Assembly: GCA_963082975.1 (NCBI GenBank)
Contig: OY720344.1
Coordinates: forward strand, 96,973,228-97,037,227
DNA from: Labia minor
Lineage: Eukaryota > Arthropoda > Insecta > Dermaptera > Spongiphoridae
Direction: 5' to 3'
DNA length: 64,000 bases
Shown: positions 1-11,866 of the stretch, one piece after another
Position numbering within the stretch: the stretch's first letter is position 1
Layout of the letters: each line of letters begins with the position of its first letter
Made by a program: the position numbers and the translations under genes
The notes under the pieces: generated by a model
Seen by the model: only the letters and a program-made list of their open reading frames with translations
Databases searched by the model: none
What the model was told of the DNA's origin: nothing

Positions 1-611
1 TAACAAGAACATTACTAGCGACTTTCACTTCCGGTACTCCGGATCGGTCACTATGTTCAAGAGGAGAACCGATAACTGATTTATATTTTTTTTTTTTTGA
101 TTTTAAAGAATATATACATAATCATGAGAACAAAAGAGGGGAGGTTCTTCGATCAAATATCTTATTAATATCATAATCTTCAAATAAATGAGAAAAATAT
201 ATTTTGTTTATTATATAATGAAATTTGATCATATAAAAATTATTTATTGATGTATCCATCTCTGTGACGGTAATAAATTAAAAAAGTTATTTTTTGTAGC
301 ACAGATATTCTTCCTTCTCCATCCTATTCACATTCTTTTCTAATTTATATCATATCTTATTAATTTTTCCATAAAAAAACTTGTTAATAATCTTTCTTCA
401 CCCATTCTAACTAAATAACTATTTATCATAATTTTTTATCATACTATTTCATAATTATTAATATATTATATATATAGAATTTATATTATTCTTAATTATT
501 CAAAATTTATCATTACAATAATAATAATTCAATATTTTTTTGTATTATCTATTTCTTATAATAAATTAATAAGTGTGAAGATATTTTTAAGAATTTGAGA
601 ACATAGAATCC
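1..611. other. AT-rich intergenic DNA, no gene seen
   Basis: Apart from a short balanced stretch in the first 80 bases, this is AT-rich low-complexity sequence with many stops in all frames. I see no conserved protein motif, RNA gene or recognisable transposon end. Confidence 0.6.
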
Positions 612-917
612 TACAGGTTAGGTGAAAAATTTCCGACAATGAATATAAAATTAATACTTTGTAAACTACCACTTCCGGTTTCTAGATATACACCAAAAGT
701 TGATGAATTTATGCTACTGATGCATTAAGTAAATATACCAAATTTCATCAAAATCCGTTGAGCCGTCAATGCTGTACACGTCGGACAGACGGACAGACAT
801 TATGCTAAAAATATTTTTTTATGTTAAAAAATGCATGATTCGTAGAGATTTGTAAAAATCACCACATGTGAAATTTGGTGTGAAAACAATTCCTTCCCTT
901 CCTTTCGGTGGTCGGTA
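612..917 (-). repeat. Family C repeat, partial copy
   Basis: The right end reads as the reverse complement of the family C 5' terminus (GGTCGGTAA at about 909-917). Inside are the family hallmarks: a GGACAGACGGACAGAC microsatellite core and the block around AAATTTCATCAAAATCCG, followed by CACTTCCGGTTTC. It matches the longer copies at 11215-11866 and 16136-16751. The 3' half, with the paired TGACGTCA sites and terminal hairpin, is missing. The flank AATGAATATAAAATTAAT is shared with the fragment at 2641-2807, so these two form a subfamily. Confidence 0.75.
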
Positions 918-1244
918 AAAATTAATAATATTCTAAATAATTACTAATAATATACTCCATAAATACTCAATAAATCTAAACTAAAAAAATAAAATATATG
1001 TTGATCTTACTTTCAATTAAAAAAGAAAAAATTATGATTTTTTTATTAACAAATTGTTATCTTTTGATATCTATAAATGAATTTACAAGGAAAAAAATAT
1101 AAATTTATACTATTTTATTATATTATTATTACTGATATATTATTAATTTTTAATTGATTAATTTTAATCTTTTGATTAGAAAAAAGTAAATTTGAATATA
1201 AATTACTCTGAAATAGACATATATCTTTCTTTTTTCGAAAACTC

Positions 1245-1276
<32 letters not shown>

Positions 1277-2214
1277 TAATTTACTTATATAGATGTAATA
1301 TTATCAATAATAAAAATCCATTCCTCTTGTATTTCACTAGCCTACTTCTTTATACTATTCTTTTGTCTCTTCTTTTTTTTATTCAAAGTGCTTTATCATT
1401 ATGACAATTGTCCACTTTTAATTTCATTTGTAATGAATGCTGTCTTTTACTTTAATTAATAAATCTCTTCACAATAGAATTCCTAGGATAATAAAATCTT
1501 AATGCTATCATTGAATATACAATTCATTACTTAAACATTATGTATATGGAACAATAATCAATTTTAAATGAAAATAAAAAACAAAAACATTTAAAATCAT
1601 GATAAGTATATTTCTATATCGTATAGTCAGTTTAATATACAATAAATACAATAAACATATGCAAAATAATCTGATAATAATCCAATTATTTAAATATATT
1701 ATTATTTTCTTTGATTATGTAGATTTAGGAATGTTCATTTATTAATTTATTTTATTTTGTTTTCAGATTGAAGCCAAAAATTGGAGTTCAGAAGAACCAC
1801 TGAAATACAAAGATCATTATAATCAAATCCAAATAAGTATTCATTATTTTTTTTCGACATATACATTATCAATTAAATAACTATTAGTGAATTTATATTT
1901 TCTAAAAATGAACTGGTTATATTTTAATTAATGTGTAGGTATTTATATTTTTAGTATTTTTGTAAATAATTATATGTATTATAAAATAAATAAATAAACT
2001 CTTATAAATAATTGGAAATATTGCTTCAAATGTTCTAGAATCGTTTTATTTATTATATAACTTATGTTAATAAAATATTATTAAAATTTTATATATAATT
2101 TTTTTTAGTTAAAATTGAAATACATTATATATTAATAGTGGAGGATAATTATCATAACCTATTTAAGAATAAAAAATATTAACATTCAATTATTTACAGA
2201 GAAAGATAAGAAAG
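918..2214. other. AT-rich stretch with (AAT)n repeat
   Basis: This is AT-rich sequence with an (AAT)n microsatellite at about 1243-1273. A short open frame at 1192-1404 is mostly isoleucine and asparagine encoded by that repeat and is not a gene. A polypyrimidine tract ending TTTTCAG at about 1766 is followed by roughly 110 bases of open frame, which could be a splice acceptor, but no partner exon or homology supports it. Confidence 0.5.
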
Positions 2215-2402
2215 GCATTAGTTCAAATGAGAGAAGGAAAATTGATAAAACGTTTCTTTATGGGAAAACCAATTGGAAGACTAGTGAGTAGAAAAAAATG
2301 TGAAATGAATATAATTAAAAATAAAAGAGATTGGAAATTGGACGGCGGTGGGTGGACCAGGATAAAAACGATTCTAGGAATGTGGTTATTGTGTTCAAGA
2401 TA
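2215..2402 (+). pseudogene. Degraded RTE-like 3' fragment
   Basis: The sequence GGAAAACCAATTGGAAGAC, then a GATTGGAAATTGGACGGCGG block, then GAATGTGGTTATTGTGTTCAAGA, lines up in order with the 3' end of the RTE-like copies elsewhere in the window (for example 13629-13844). It is the C-terminal end of the reverse transcriptase reading frame. Frames are broken and there are many substitutions, so this is an old copy. Confidence 0.6.
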
Positions 2403-2640
2403 GATTTGTTTAAATATTTGAATCTCTTTTCATTTTGATGGTCCTGAAATGAGTCATCAGAGACCGAAGCGTCGACGTTTTGAAGAAAATAAAGATATGA
2501 AATTTGTATTTCTTATCTTTACGTCTTACTGGCTTTTCAATTTTAAATATTATATTCTAACCAACCAATACTATTATAGTTATTTACATATTTATAAATA
2601 ATTAATGGCATTTTGCTAATGTAAATAATTTATAATTGAT

Positions 2641-2807
2641 GAAAAAAATATTAAATTGAGCGCCTCAACGGATTTTGATAAAATTTGGTATATTTACTTA
2701 ATGCATCACTAGCATGAATTCATCAATTTTTGGGGTATATCTGGAAACCGGAAGTGGTAGTTTACAAACTATTAATTTTATATTCATTGTCTCAAAATAT
2801 TTCACTT
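2641..2807 (+). repeat. Family C repeat, internal fragment
   Basis: CAACGGATTTTGATAAAATT, then a TTACTTAATGCATCA block and GGAAACCGGAAGTGGTAG match the middle of family C in plus orientation. Both termini are missing. It is the counterpart, in opposite orientation, of the copy at 612-917. Confidence 0.7.
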
Positions 2808-2944
2808 TAAATATAGTAGTAATTAATAATTGAGTAATTAAACTAAAAATAAAAACCAAGATAATATAATTTAGTCATTTTAATTCAAGTTTTAAAAATA
2901 TTTTTTTTGAAATTTTATATATACCTACATATATACGAGTATAT

Positions 2945-3301
2945 AGAGATGTGTCTAAAAAGTTCGGTGAATGGTATGATAAAAATATTAAAAAGAGAAT
3001 GTTAATTGGAAATACCTTTATTAACCTTCAAAATACTCTCCATTAGCAACAACACACTTCTGACAACGTTCATATAACGCTTGAAAACTGTTGGAGAAGT
3101 CTTGATTCAGGCCGGCAATCCACAAGCAGGACACCAGAAAACACTGAACTTGTACGAGAGTTGCTAACAAAAGATCTGCGATTGACTCTGCGACTAATAG
3201 CCGAAGAATCGGGTATTAGCAAAGACACAGAAAGTAGTGTTATCTGGTGTCCTGCTTTTGTTTTTATCATACCATTCACCGAACTTTTTAGACACACCTC
3301 G
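2945..3301. mobile_element. Mariner-like remnant with inverted duplication
   Basis: The ends form a nearly perfect inverted repeat of about 35 bp that includes GTGTCTAAAAAGTTCGGTGA and its complement. From the left end, the minus strand encodes a mariner C-terminus (RCQKCVVANGEYFEG, then stop). The plus strand to its right encodes an N-terminal stretch (TELVRELLTKDLRLTLRLIA), which is the helix-turn-helix region of mariner transposases. The two coding ends therefore point towards each other. The segment AGCAGGACACCAG at about 3125 is repeated inverted at about 3244. The catalytic core is absent, so the element is dead. Confidence 0.75.
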
Positions 3302-3378
3302 TATATATAATTTTGTTTGGAAATTAATTTATTTCAAATCATCGATCGGTTCTCTGCCTGGGCACACCTCATATTTTT

Positions 3379-3977
3379 ACTATCTCGCCAGAGATAGTAT
3401 TGCGATCACGAAAATTTTCGATGTTGAGATTTTGATGTTTTTATACGTTTTGAAGGTTCGTGAATCATTTTCACTAAGGTTGGGGAAAATGTCTGTGTAT
3501 GTGTATGTGTCTAACCAAGATTACGCAAAAACTGTTTGAGCTAGAATGATGAAATTTGGTACATGGGCATTATTCAAAATTCATAGTTTTCTATCAACTT
3601 TTGAGAAATGTAGCTCAACCGGAAGAGGGTCATTACCTACAACGTTTTGATTTTTTTTCTTCTAAAGTGACCGTAAAAATAAAGTTATATGTTTGATAAT
3701 TTTTCACATGATTAATAATTGTATAAAACTGCTATATATAGAATTTCAGCATGATTGAATAGCTGAAAGTACCAGAATTAATTTTTTAACACTGTAAATC
3801 TTACTCGCCAACACGTGACGTGGTGCCATCAAAAAGTGCCAAACATGCGCTGGTTCAATAAATATTATTTATTAATTTTAATTTATAATTTAATTAATTT
3901 AATTTAATTTAAATTAATATATGTTATTTAATCCAATTCAAATTTGCGAGATAGTCGAGTGGAGACACTCCAGATTT
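3379..3977 (+). mobile_element. Family A Helentron-like element, copy 1
   Basis: The 5' end is a perfect hairpin, ACTATCTC-GCCA-GAGATAGT. A 10-base inverted repeat of its start (GCGAGATAGT) lies near the 3' end and is followed by a second hairpin, TGGAG-ACA-CTCCA, then ATTT. This layout, with a terminal repeat on the left, a subterminal repeat on the right and a 3' stem-loop, is that described for non-autonomous Helentron/Helitron2 elements. The core has a TG-rich microsatellite and the block CGCAAAAACTGTTTGAGCTA. No protein is encoded. It is the best-preserved of six copies; the others are at 9449, 23340, 29779, 50091 and 58109. Confidence 0.7.
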
Positions 3978-4404
3978 TTTTTATATTTTTTTAGAAGATA
4001 TCCTATTTCTATATATTTTTATATTTTTGTCATTTATTTCTTTATCTATATTTTTATTTTATTTTTTCACTATAATTTGTTGCATGAAATATTGAATATT
4101 ATTTTGTTGTTATATAGCGATATCTTATGTGTACGGTTAGTTAAATGATGAATTAATTAATGAATTGATTGACCGTATTTTAAATCTACCATACATTGTT
4201 CTTCTTTGCCTCTTATTATAATTAAATGTAAATCTTAAATTTTCTCCATTAAAACTGTTGCTCCATTTGGGAATTGAACGAAGAGGGGATTTCTTTTCTC
4301 CACAAAAGATTAAATCATGATACAAATAATTATAAAATAAATAAAATAAATACATTTTTTCTCCTATTATTTGAATTTTTAATAGCTATTGTAATTAGAA
4401 ATTG

Positions 4405-4640
4405 ACTAATTCTTCCCTGTTGCCAATTGGCTAAGGTAGAGGAGGATGTATTCAACCTCCCTGGCATTCGACACTTGAGTACCTCCATTGGATGTTAAGC
4501 AAATTGGCAACCTGCGCATTTGAGTTGTGTATTGTGTAGAGTAGCACGTCAGCCACATTCCCAGGTCATCGGCTTATTTGCAATCATTAATCTTATTAAG
4601 GGAAACGCGAAATGGACAATGGCGCTGCAAATTGCCGAGC
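4405..4640. other. Balanced-composition island, unassigned
   Basis: This is a GC-richer, complex stretch (for example TTGCCAATTGGCTAAGGTAG and ATCATTAATCTTATTAAGG) inside very AT-rich DNA, with stops in every frame. It matches no other part of the window. It could be a conserved regulatory element or an untranslated exon; nothing in the sequence decides. Confidence 0.35.
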
Positions 4641-4921
4641 TTGATATTGAAAAAAATTAGCTGATAGTTAGAAAAGGAGTGTTTGCCATTTTCATCATGG
4701 AATTTTCTTCATTTTAATCATCTGCCGAGATAAAAACCAATTCATCTATAAATATAAAATATTATTTTCTGAATTCGATTTATCAAAATCAAGTAAATTA
4801 TATAAAAATTAAATATATCAAACTTTTTTCCTTTTAGATCCGCATAATAACTCTAAAAATTAATTGGATATATTTTCAATTAATAAAAAAATATGATTTA
4901 CTTTTATAATATATATCTTAT

Positions 4922-5448
4922 ACTAGCAACGTAAATATATATATATATGTATATTTGTTTTTTTGAAATATTAAACCGCTTGATGGATTTTTTTTGAAAT
5001 TCACACCATAGATAATTTTTATAAAGAAAAATCGATCTGTATTGGTTTCAACCTCGAGAAAAATCATCCTTATTAGTTTTTTCTTAATTTAAAATAGGAA
5101 TTATAATAATAAAAAAATGGCGCCGGACAAAGCCGGACAGCGATTCCTTAAATACAAAACATTATAAATCAAATCAAATTAAAAATATTTATTTAAACAA
5201 TATTTTGCAATCAAATTACGAAATATATATTATGTTGTATCCACAGGCCATACTTTTCTGCCTTTCTGTGCATTAATACGTACGTTTAAGGGCGTATGAC
5301 TATTTTTTTTAATTTATGTTGCTTTAAATTATTTGAAATTGTTTCTTATATTTTGTCGTTTATTTATTTTAATTAATAAACTTACTCATAGGTCTTAAGG
5401 AATAATTTTTTTAAAGTTCCGAGCTGTGGCTCGGTGAACCAGGTACTA
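4922..5448 (+). mobile_element. Family B Helitron-like element, copy 1
   Basis: It starts ACTAGCAACG with an AT run and ends with the hairpin CCGAGC-TGTG-GCTCGG, followed about 11 nt later by CTAT. A 3' stem-loop a short distance from a CTRR-like end is the Helitron signature. Copies at 45418-45952 and 62701-63168 share both ends and the block GAAATATTAAACCGC. A middle module (AACCTCGAGAAAAATCATCC and following) is also present in family C. No coding capacity. Confidence 0.65.
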
Positions 5449-5548
5449 TATATATGTATATTGGTAATTGAATATGCTTTGTTCATGCCTTTTTAGAATA
5501 GAATAGATTCAGGGTTTATGAAAATAAAATTGGTCTTAAGTAATATTT

Positions 5549-5764
5549 ATGAATCGAAAAAACATGAGAGCTGAGGGAATTGGCGAATTGTGGTTAAAGA
5601 GGAATTTGGATGACTTCGATCCATTTCCAAAGAATATTAGAAGCACAAAATCAAAGAGAACAGGACATGTAGTCCGATTGAATAAAAAAAAGTCTACTGT
5701 TAAATATGATTATAATTCAACCATATGGAAAACATCTGATAAATGGCTGATGAGTGTAATGTGA
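5549..5764 (+). pseudogene. Very degraded RTE-like fragment (tentative)
   Basis: A 71-residue open frame contains NIRSTKSKRTGHVVRLNKKK. This resembles the RTE C-terminal stretch seen at 19464-19975 (IVRVIKSRMLRWTAYVARMG). The rest does not align, so this is probably an old copy rather than a host gene. It lies about 100 bp downstream of a family B element. Confidence 0.35.
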
Positions 5765-6379
5765 GAAACTTTGGAAAGAATAGAAATTCAATGGAGATAA
5801 CTCAGAATTAAGAAAATTTGACTCATTTTGAATTTATAAATCAGTTAGATGAATTAATAACAAAATTTTGTTTGAAAATACAATTTTCTCATTTAAATTC
5901 CAACTACTTACTACTTGTTTAATTTGTTGTGTGTGTTGTGTCTATATTATCATTTTAGTTTTTATTATCAATTTTATTAATATTTTAAATTTAAATAATT
6001 TTTTTAACTACCCATATTTTGAAATATATTATATAAATTAAATCTTATGGATACAAAGCCAAGTTTGTAGAAAAAGCACTTTGTAGAAAACCATAATTTC
6101 AAAATTATCATTAATTTTACTTCAGATTGGATCAAAGAACTCACTACTAATATAATAGTTATAATTGGAAAAAATAAATATATGTATATTTATATATAAA
6201 CCTGTCTTTGAATATTAAATAAAATGAGAAAATCTCAAAGAATATAAAATAAAGTTATTCAAATGTTTCAGAGACTTAAATGAATAAATGAAAAAATAAT
6301 TAATTTTTCTATATACCAAGTAAAATAAATAAAAAAATATTTAAAAATTGTCTCTTAATTCTTCAAGTCTTATGATGAA

Positions 6380-6965
6380 ATAGGAGTAATATGGATAGAT
6401 AAATTCTTCCTCATTCTCCAATGACTTATCCATGTCCTTTCTGTCTGAGTTGATTATCATATTTAAGTTCGACAGGTATTCATTTGATACTCCCGTTCAG
6501 TCACTGAGTAGATAATTTGACCACGTGCCAGGCTCTTTTATTAGTTTCGGTTCAGCGCCAAAGCAATAGATTGGATACACCAATTCGATGTCTCCGTTCT
6601 TGTCGTTTTCTTTTTTATGATTATTTTCTCTCAATTATATTCCAATCAGTTATTAGTTCTGATAATATCTCTTCCAGGTAGGAAATGCTGGACGGTATGC
6701 TTGACTGCGGTAACAACTCTATGTAACATTTCATATTTATTATATTTATTAAGAAGAGTGTAGTATAGGTTGCTTCCGAGTGTCCGATTACGGGTCGTGC
6801 TTTGTCTTCCGCGAGGTGGACCACGCCCCATTGCAATGTCGCGGTCGTCGATGCCGATGATGATGGGTCTGCGGGTCCTCAAGCGACTCCTTAGCCTGTC
6901 AATGTCCCTTTTGTCCAGTGGCTGGTTCTATTCCGTAACACTCGGAGCAAATGTCAACATAAACC
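6380..6965. other. Balanced-composition island with overlapping ORFs
   Basis: About 580 bp of complex, GC-richer sequence, peaking at 6760-6930. Overlapping short open frames run on both strands here (a 75-residue plus frame and 71- and 78-residue minus frames), as expected when GC content rises. I recognise none of the products. It could be an exon or a conserved regulatory block of an unseen gene. Confidence 0.35.
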
Positions 6966-7247
6966 TACTTAATAAGATTAATGATTACATATACTAGTAA
7001 ATCTCTTTATATAAAGAAATTTACTCATTTTTTATAAATGAATATTAACAAACGTATATATTTAAATACTATCATTAAAAATAAAAAAATAATATTTCAC
7101 TCTATGTTTTTTATAAACAAATTTACGAATGAAAAAATTGTCTCTTTTCAAAGTTATAAAAAAAAAATTAAACTTTATTTGATTTTATTATTTATTAATA
7201 TATACAAATTAATTTTTTAAAATTCCCTCTCATATTATATATATACA

Positions 7248-7437
7248 TGAGGCGTGGTCTATGACTTTAAATGATGAGAATGGTATTAGAGTATTTGAGT
7301 ATATTAAAAAAATTAATTGAAAAATGACTAAGAATCAGAGTGGACTGATAATATAAAGGAACAAAAAGGAAGTGGAGGAAAATGTGAATAGAATGAAATT
7401 GGTTCAGATTAGAGACGAGAATGGAATTCATTGGTAA
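7248..7437 (+). pseudogene. Degraded RTE-like fragment
   Basis: In plus frame it encodes EAWSMTLNDENGIRVFEY, a close match to CEAWSMTLGDESRFRVFE in the better copy at 19464-19975. This is the C-terminal domain typical of RTE-clade reverse transcriptases. The frame ends at a stop soon after, and the remaining sequence keeps only scattered similarity (AATGTGAATAGAATG and onward). Confidence 0.7.
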
Positions 7438-7459
7438 ATATATTATCTTGCAATTATTC

Positions 7460-8109
7460 TTATCATTTTTTCACTTTAAAAAGGCATTTATTCAGTAATA
7501 TTGGTACAATATATATTAATCCAAATATTTTGCATCATTTTCCACAACTTTAACTCATCTTTCTTGCAGCATGGCGACACTTTGTCGAAAGAACGATGAT
7601 GATCCAATCATAGATTTCTTTTTCGCACTTCTTCAGCATTTCGAAACTTTGTACCAACAAAGCCATACTGCAACAATCTGAACAAGTGGTAATCAGAAGG
7701 AGCTGTCTGGTGAGTACACTGGGTGCGGCAGAACTTCTCATTCGAGAGGCAACAGTGTATCCTTCACAACTCTTGCAACGTGTGGCCGAGTATTGTCATG
7801 CAAGAGGATGACTTGCGTCTGTTACTCGTTATTGCTGGTCTTTTTTACATTCATTGTTCAATTTGTTCATGTTGACTTCGGTAGACATCTGCAGTTACCT
7901 TTTCATCAGATTTTAGCAGCTCGTAATACACTACACCTTGCTGATCCCACCATATGTACAACAAGTCTTGGAAGATTGAAACTTTTACCCGTACTAATAA
8001 TAAATTGTAAACTTTTCTCTATCCATTAACGTTAGTATCATGTTTCCATTTTTTGTAATTTGGAAGAAATACATTATTGCAATCTGCTCTTTATTTTTGA
8101 ATAACCCTG
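7460..8109 (-). pseudogene. Mariner-type transposase pseudogene (SETMAR-like)
   Basis: Minus-strand translation, pieced across frames, gives in order WWDQQGVVYYELLKSDEKVT, then ILLHDNTRPHVARVVKDTL (the second catalytic aspartate motif, HDN), then APSDYHLFR (the third catalytic aspartate), then a VRKEIYDWI-like segment near the C-terminus. This order and these motifs identify a DD34D mariner transposase. Frameshifts and stops separate the blocks, and the first catalytic aspartate region is not visible. The right end, ATAACCCTG followed by TA, fits a mariner inverted repeat and TA target. No matching left end was found, so that side is probably truncated. Confidence 0.8.
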
Positions 8110-8111
8110 TA

Positions 8112-9448
8112 TATTTATTTAAATTGTATTATTAATAGTTTTGGTCCGCCAAACTTACGATTGGAGAATTGAATGGGACACTTATTTGAAAATTTAATTG
8201 AATTATGATATTCTAATATAAATGAGAAGGATGATTAAAATGTCCTTTAATCCCGAAAGGCCAATAAAAAATATTAGTTTAAGTAATGTAAATTAAAATT
8301 GTTTGTGTTATTAGGAAACTTAAAATCTATAATGATGTTCGCAACAATATAAAATAATCGACAAACAATTTTTTAATGTTGTTGTTTATAGATTGTCTAG
8401 TAATGAATTATCTCCCTAGAGGGAGTTATTGAATGTTAAGAGACGATTAAAATCTTATTGAGATCAAACTTGGAAAGAGATATAAAAAAATTATATATAT
8501 TTTTTGATAATTATTAATAATTTTCTCAAAGTCATTAATATTTGATGTATAATCGGAAAAATTAAAAATCAATATGTCCTGCAATTATCTTTATAGAACC
8601 AATTTTAATTTTTTTAAAATGATTTTGATTTCATAAAGTTGTAGGTTAAGAATAGAGTAGATTTCAATATATATACTATTAAACATTATTTTATTACTAA
8701 TATTAATTCGAAATTTAATTTGACTATAAATATTTATTCCAAGGTTCTCGAAAATTTTTATGATTCTATATTTTAATTAAATACAATAAATAAATTTTGT
8801 ATTAGTATAAATAAATTTATTCAAAAATAACTATGAAAATTATTTTTTAAAATAAACAAATAAAATATTGAAAATTTATTATTATTATAAAATATTTTTT
8901 AAAAAAATAAAAAGCGAATTAAAAAAAAAGTTTAAGCTAAAGTTAAAAGATAAGATTAAACAAAAATAGCAAATTTTTAGAATAATGGAAATTTATATTT
9001 ATTTAATTCTTTTTAATTTTAGCCACTCTTTAAAATCAATATTCTACTGAATAATTTATGAAGATGATTAATTAATAAGTTAATACATTTATGTAAAATT
9101 CTATCTAGTTTCTTATAGAAATGATACAAGAATCTTGAATGTGCCATTTATTTTTGACAGGGAACCTTATCAGAGATAGATAGTTTCTTCAAAGAATTAA
9201 TAAAAGAAAATAGGATTAGATAAGGATTGATTTATAATGGTTGCATCATACTAGAGAAAAGAACAAACGAGAAAAATTTATGAGTCTAAATTAGAAACAA
9301 AAAATAAAAAAAAACAAATTGTTTTGAATTTAAAGAGTATTTATTAGCAATATCAATCATTTATAAAATATTTATTATAGAAAATATCTTCTTTAAGATA
9401 AATTTATATTTATTTATTTATTTATTTAAAAATTACTTTTCTGTTTTT
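8112..9448. other. AT-rich intergenic DNA, no gene seen
   Basis: Long AT-rich sequence with dense stops in all frames. I see no transposon ends, RNA gene or conserved protein segment. Confidence 0.6.
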
Positions 9449-9913
9449 ACTATCTCGCCAGACAAGATTACGCAAAAACGGTTTGAGCTAGAATAATGAA
9501 ATTTGGTATACGGGTATTATTCAAAATTCATAGTTTTCTATCAATTTTTGAGAAATGTAGCTCATTTGAAAGAGGGTCATTACCTACACCACGTTTTGAT
9601 TTTTTCCCCCTAAAGTGGCCGTAAAAATAATGATATATATTTGATAGTTATTCACATGATTAAAAATTGTATAAAACTGCTATATATAGAATTTCATTTT
9701 GATTAAGTCGCTGAAAGTACAGGAATTAATTTTTTAACACTGCAAATCTATGCGCCAACACTTGACGTGGTGCCATCAACATGCGATGGTTTAATAAATA
9801 TTATTTATTAATTTTAATTTATAATTTAATTAATTAAATTTAATTTAAATATAATATAGGTTAATTAATCCAATTCAAATTGTCGAGATAGTCGAGTGGA
9901 GACACTCCAGATT
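9449..9913 (+). mobile_element. Family A element, copy 2 (internal deletion)
   Basis: It keeps the outer 5' bases ACTATCTCGCCAG and then jumps straight to ACAAGATTACGCAAAAACGG, so about 120 bp of the 5' region, including the second arm of the 5' hairpin, is gone. The 3' end is intact: GAGATAGT, then the hairpin TGGAG-ACA-CTCCA and ATTT. Otherwise it is collinear with copy 1. Confidence 0.7.
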
Positions 9914-10527
9914 TATTTATTTTTTTTTGTTTATTGAAATTCATAATACTTACTAAATACTTCTTAACCAAATAAAAAGTTTTCCCAAATGTTTTCCTTT
10001 TCTGATTAATATAGTAGTTAATAAATAAATAATCGTATTATTAAATATAAGTGAGATTTGTATTATGCTTAATAGGATAAATTTACTTTAATTTTTATGT
10101 TAATTACTTATATATTTAAAATAATATCTTTATAAAGAATTAATGAATAAAAATTAAAAACAAATAAATTTACATGAATTAAATAAAATTTTTAAAAAAA
10201 ACTAAAATGGCAAATTGCCGAGAAAATTGTTTAATTATACATAAACTAAATTATAAAAGTATAGTTTAATTTTAATTATTTAAAAAAAATTATGTTTTTA
10301 CAAAAGTTGTTACTTTATAATTAAATGGTTTAAAACATAAATGAAATGTATTGCTTTACATATTATAATTGTAATTATTATAGTCAAATCTTTTAAAATT
10401 GAATAATCTTATAACCTGATCATATTATTATCTTATTATTTTATTATATTATATTATTATATCTTATTATTTCCATCTACCTATACGAATATCTATATGT
10501 AGTAAGGGGAAGTATTGGGATCATAGA
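9914..10527. other. AT-rich intergenic DNA, no gene seen
   Basis: AT-rich, with no frame or repeat that I recognise. Confidence 0.55.
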
Positions 10528-11126
10528 AATACACCAATACCTCACTTTGTGCCGGGGCCACGTTCCACGCCGCAAATTGAAACGACGCAAAGTGAATTTG
10601 ATTTTCTATTGCAAACAATGTAAAGATCAAAGAAAGATCCTAGGGTTACGAAAATACTACTTATTAAAAAGAAAATTGAACAAAGTAAACATTTAAAAAA
10701 CAGAAATAATATAAAATTTTATTACATATATTCAAAAAAAAAAAATTAATATAAATTTAAAAATAAATTAAAATCAATAAATAAAATAGATAATAATAAA
10801 TTAATTAAAACTACAAAATACTGTTTACAAAATTTGCAGTAATCACAGTAGTAAACATAAATTTTTTAAATATTGTTTTGTTACTCATTGTATTTAATTT
10901 TTAACTTAACATTTCACTTAATTTTCCACAAAACATTTCACCTTGATGTAAATTCTGGAATATCCTTCAAGAGAAAAAAAAAGAAAATTTCATAAAAAAA
11001 AAGAAATCGAAACAACGCAACCTAGAAAATATAACGACGCACAGTGTAAATTAGTACTAATTAAGCATCGGCGCAATTTCAAAAAAATGCAAAATTAAAC
11101 GACTCAAAACGAAGTATTGGTGTATT
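10528..11126. mobile_element. Putative 0.6 kb MITE
   Basis: AATACACCAATAC at the left is mirrored by GTATTGGTGTATT at the right (13-14 bp inverted repeat). Just inside, both ends carry GC-richer related blocks (AAACGACGCAAAGTG on the left, TATAACGACGCACAGTG on the right) around a very AT-rich core. No protein frame is present. The superfamily is unclear because no target duplication stands out. Confidence 0.45.
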
Positions 11127-11214
11127 CGAATTTGCGTTTTCAATAAAAATATACGTTTAAAGGTTGAAATTTATTTCATGTTATGAATCTGCCAACATAA
11201 TAGCTCAAGAATAA

Positions 11215-11866
11215 TAAGTTGACCTGTGGCCAGGTCCGAACCGACCGACGGTTTGAAATAAATTAATTTCCAGCTACAGAAACAATTTCAAATAATTTTA
11301 ATATATCTAATTAATGTAATAAAAAACAGATATGGATAGAACATAAATATTTTTAATTTTATTTTATTTATAATATATAGCTGAAGTAGCCGGCGTTGCC
11401 CGTGATCATAATACGGAGGCTGTGACGTCATGAAGGGCTGGGTGACGACATATAATTTTAAATTAAGAAAAACATAATGAAGATGATGTTTCCCGAGGAT
11501 AAAACCAATACATTCGTGGTGATATGTAAAAAAATCTCCTCATGTGAAATTTGGTGTGAAAATAACCCTTCCCTTCCTATCGTCGATCGCTAATACTACC
11601 ATTTCCGGTTTCCGGATTTGCACCAAAAGTTGATCAATTCATCGCACTGATGCATTAAGTAAATATACCAAATTTCATCAAAATCGGTTGAGCCGTTCAG
11701 GCTGTACACATCTATACGGACAGACGGACGGACGGACGGACAGACATCATGCTAAAAATACTTTTTCCTGTTAAGAATATGCATGATTCGTGGAGATATG
11801 TAAAAATCTCCACATGTGAAATTTGGTGTGAAAATAATACCTCCCTTACTATCGTCGGTCGGTAAA
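11215..11866 (-). mobile_element. Family C Helentron-like element, full copy
   Basis: Read on the minus strand, it starts TACCGACCGACGATAGTAAG and has a GTCC-type tetranucleotide core (11717-11746). It carries paired TGACGTCA-type sites at 11423 and 11443, then CGTCGGTCGGT (the 5' repeat inverted), the hairpin GACCTG-GCCA-CAGGTC, and ends CAACTTA. A 5' asymmetric repeat, a microsatellite core and a 3' repeat followed by a stem-loop are the features described for Helentron-associated interspersed elements such as DINE-1. It carries a second diverged copy of its own 5' block (about 11490-11590). No protein coding capacity. Confidence 0.72.

Noticed and set aside
1192..1404. 70-codon open frame with a start methionine
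   Set aside because: Its composition is almost entirely Ile/Asn/Leu from an (AAT)n microsatellite and AT-rich flanks; no domain and no splice context.
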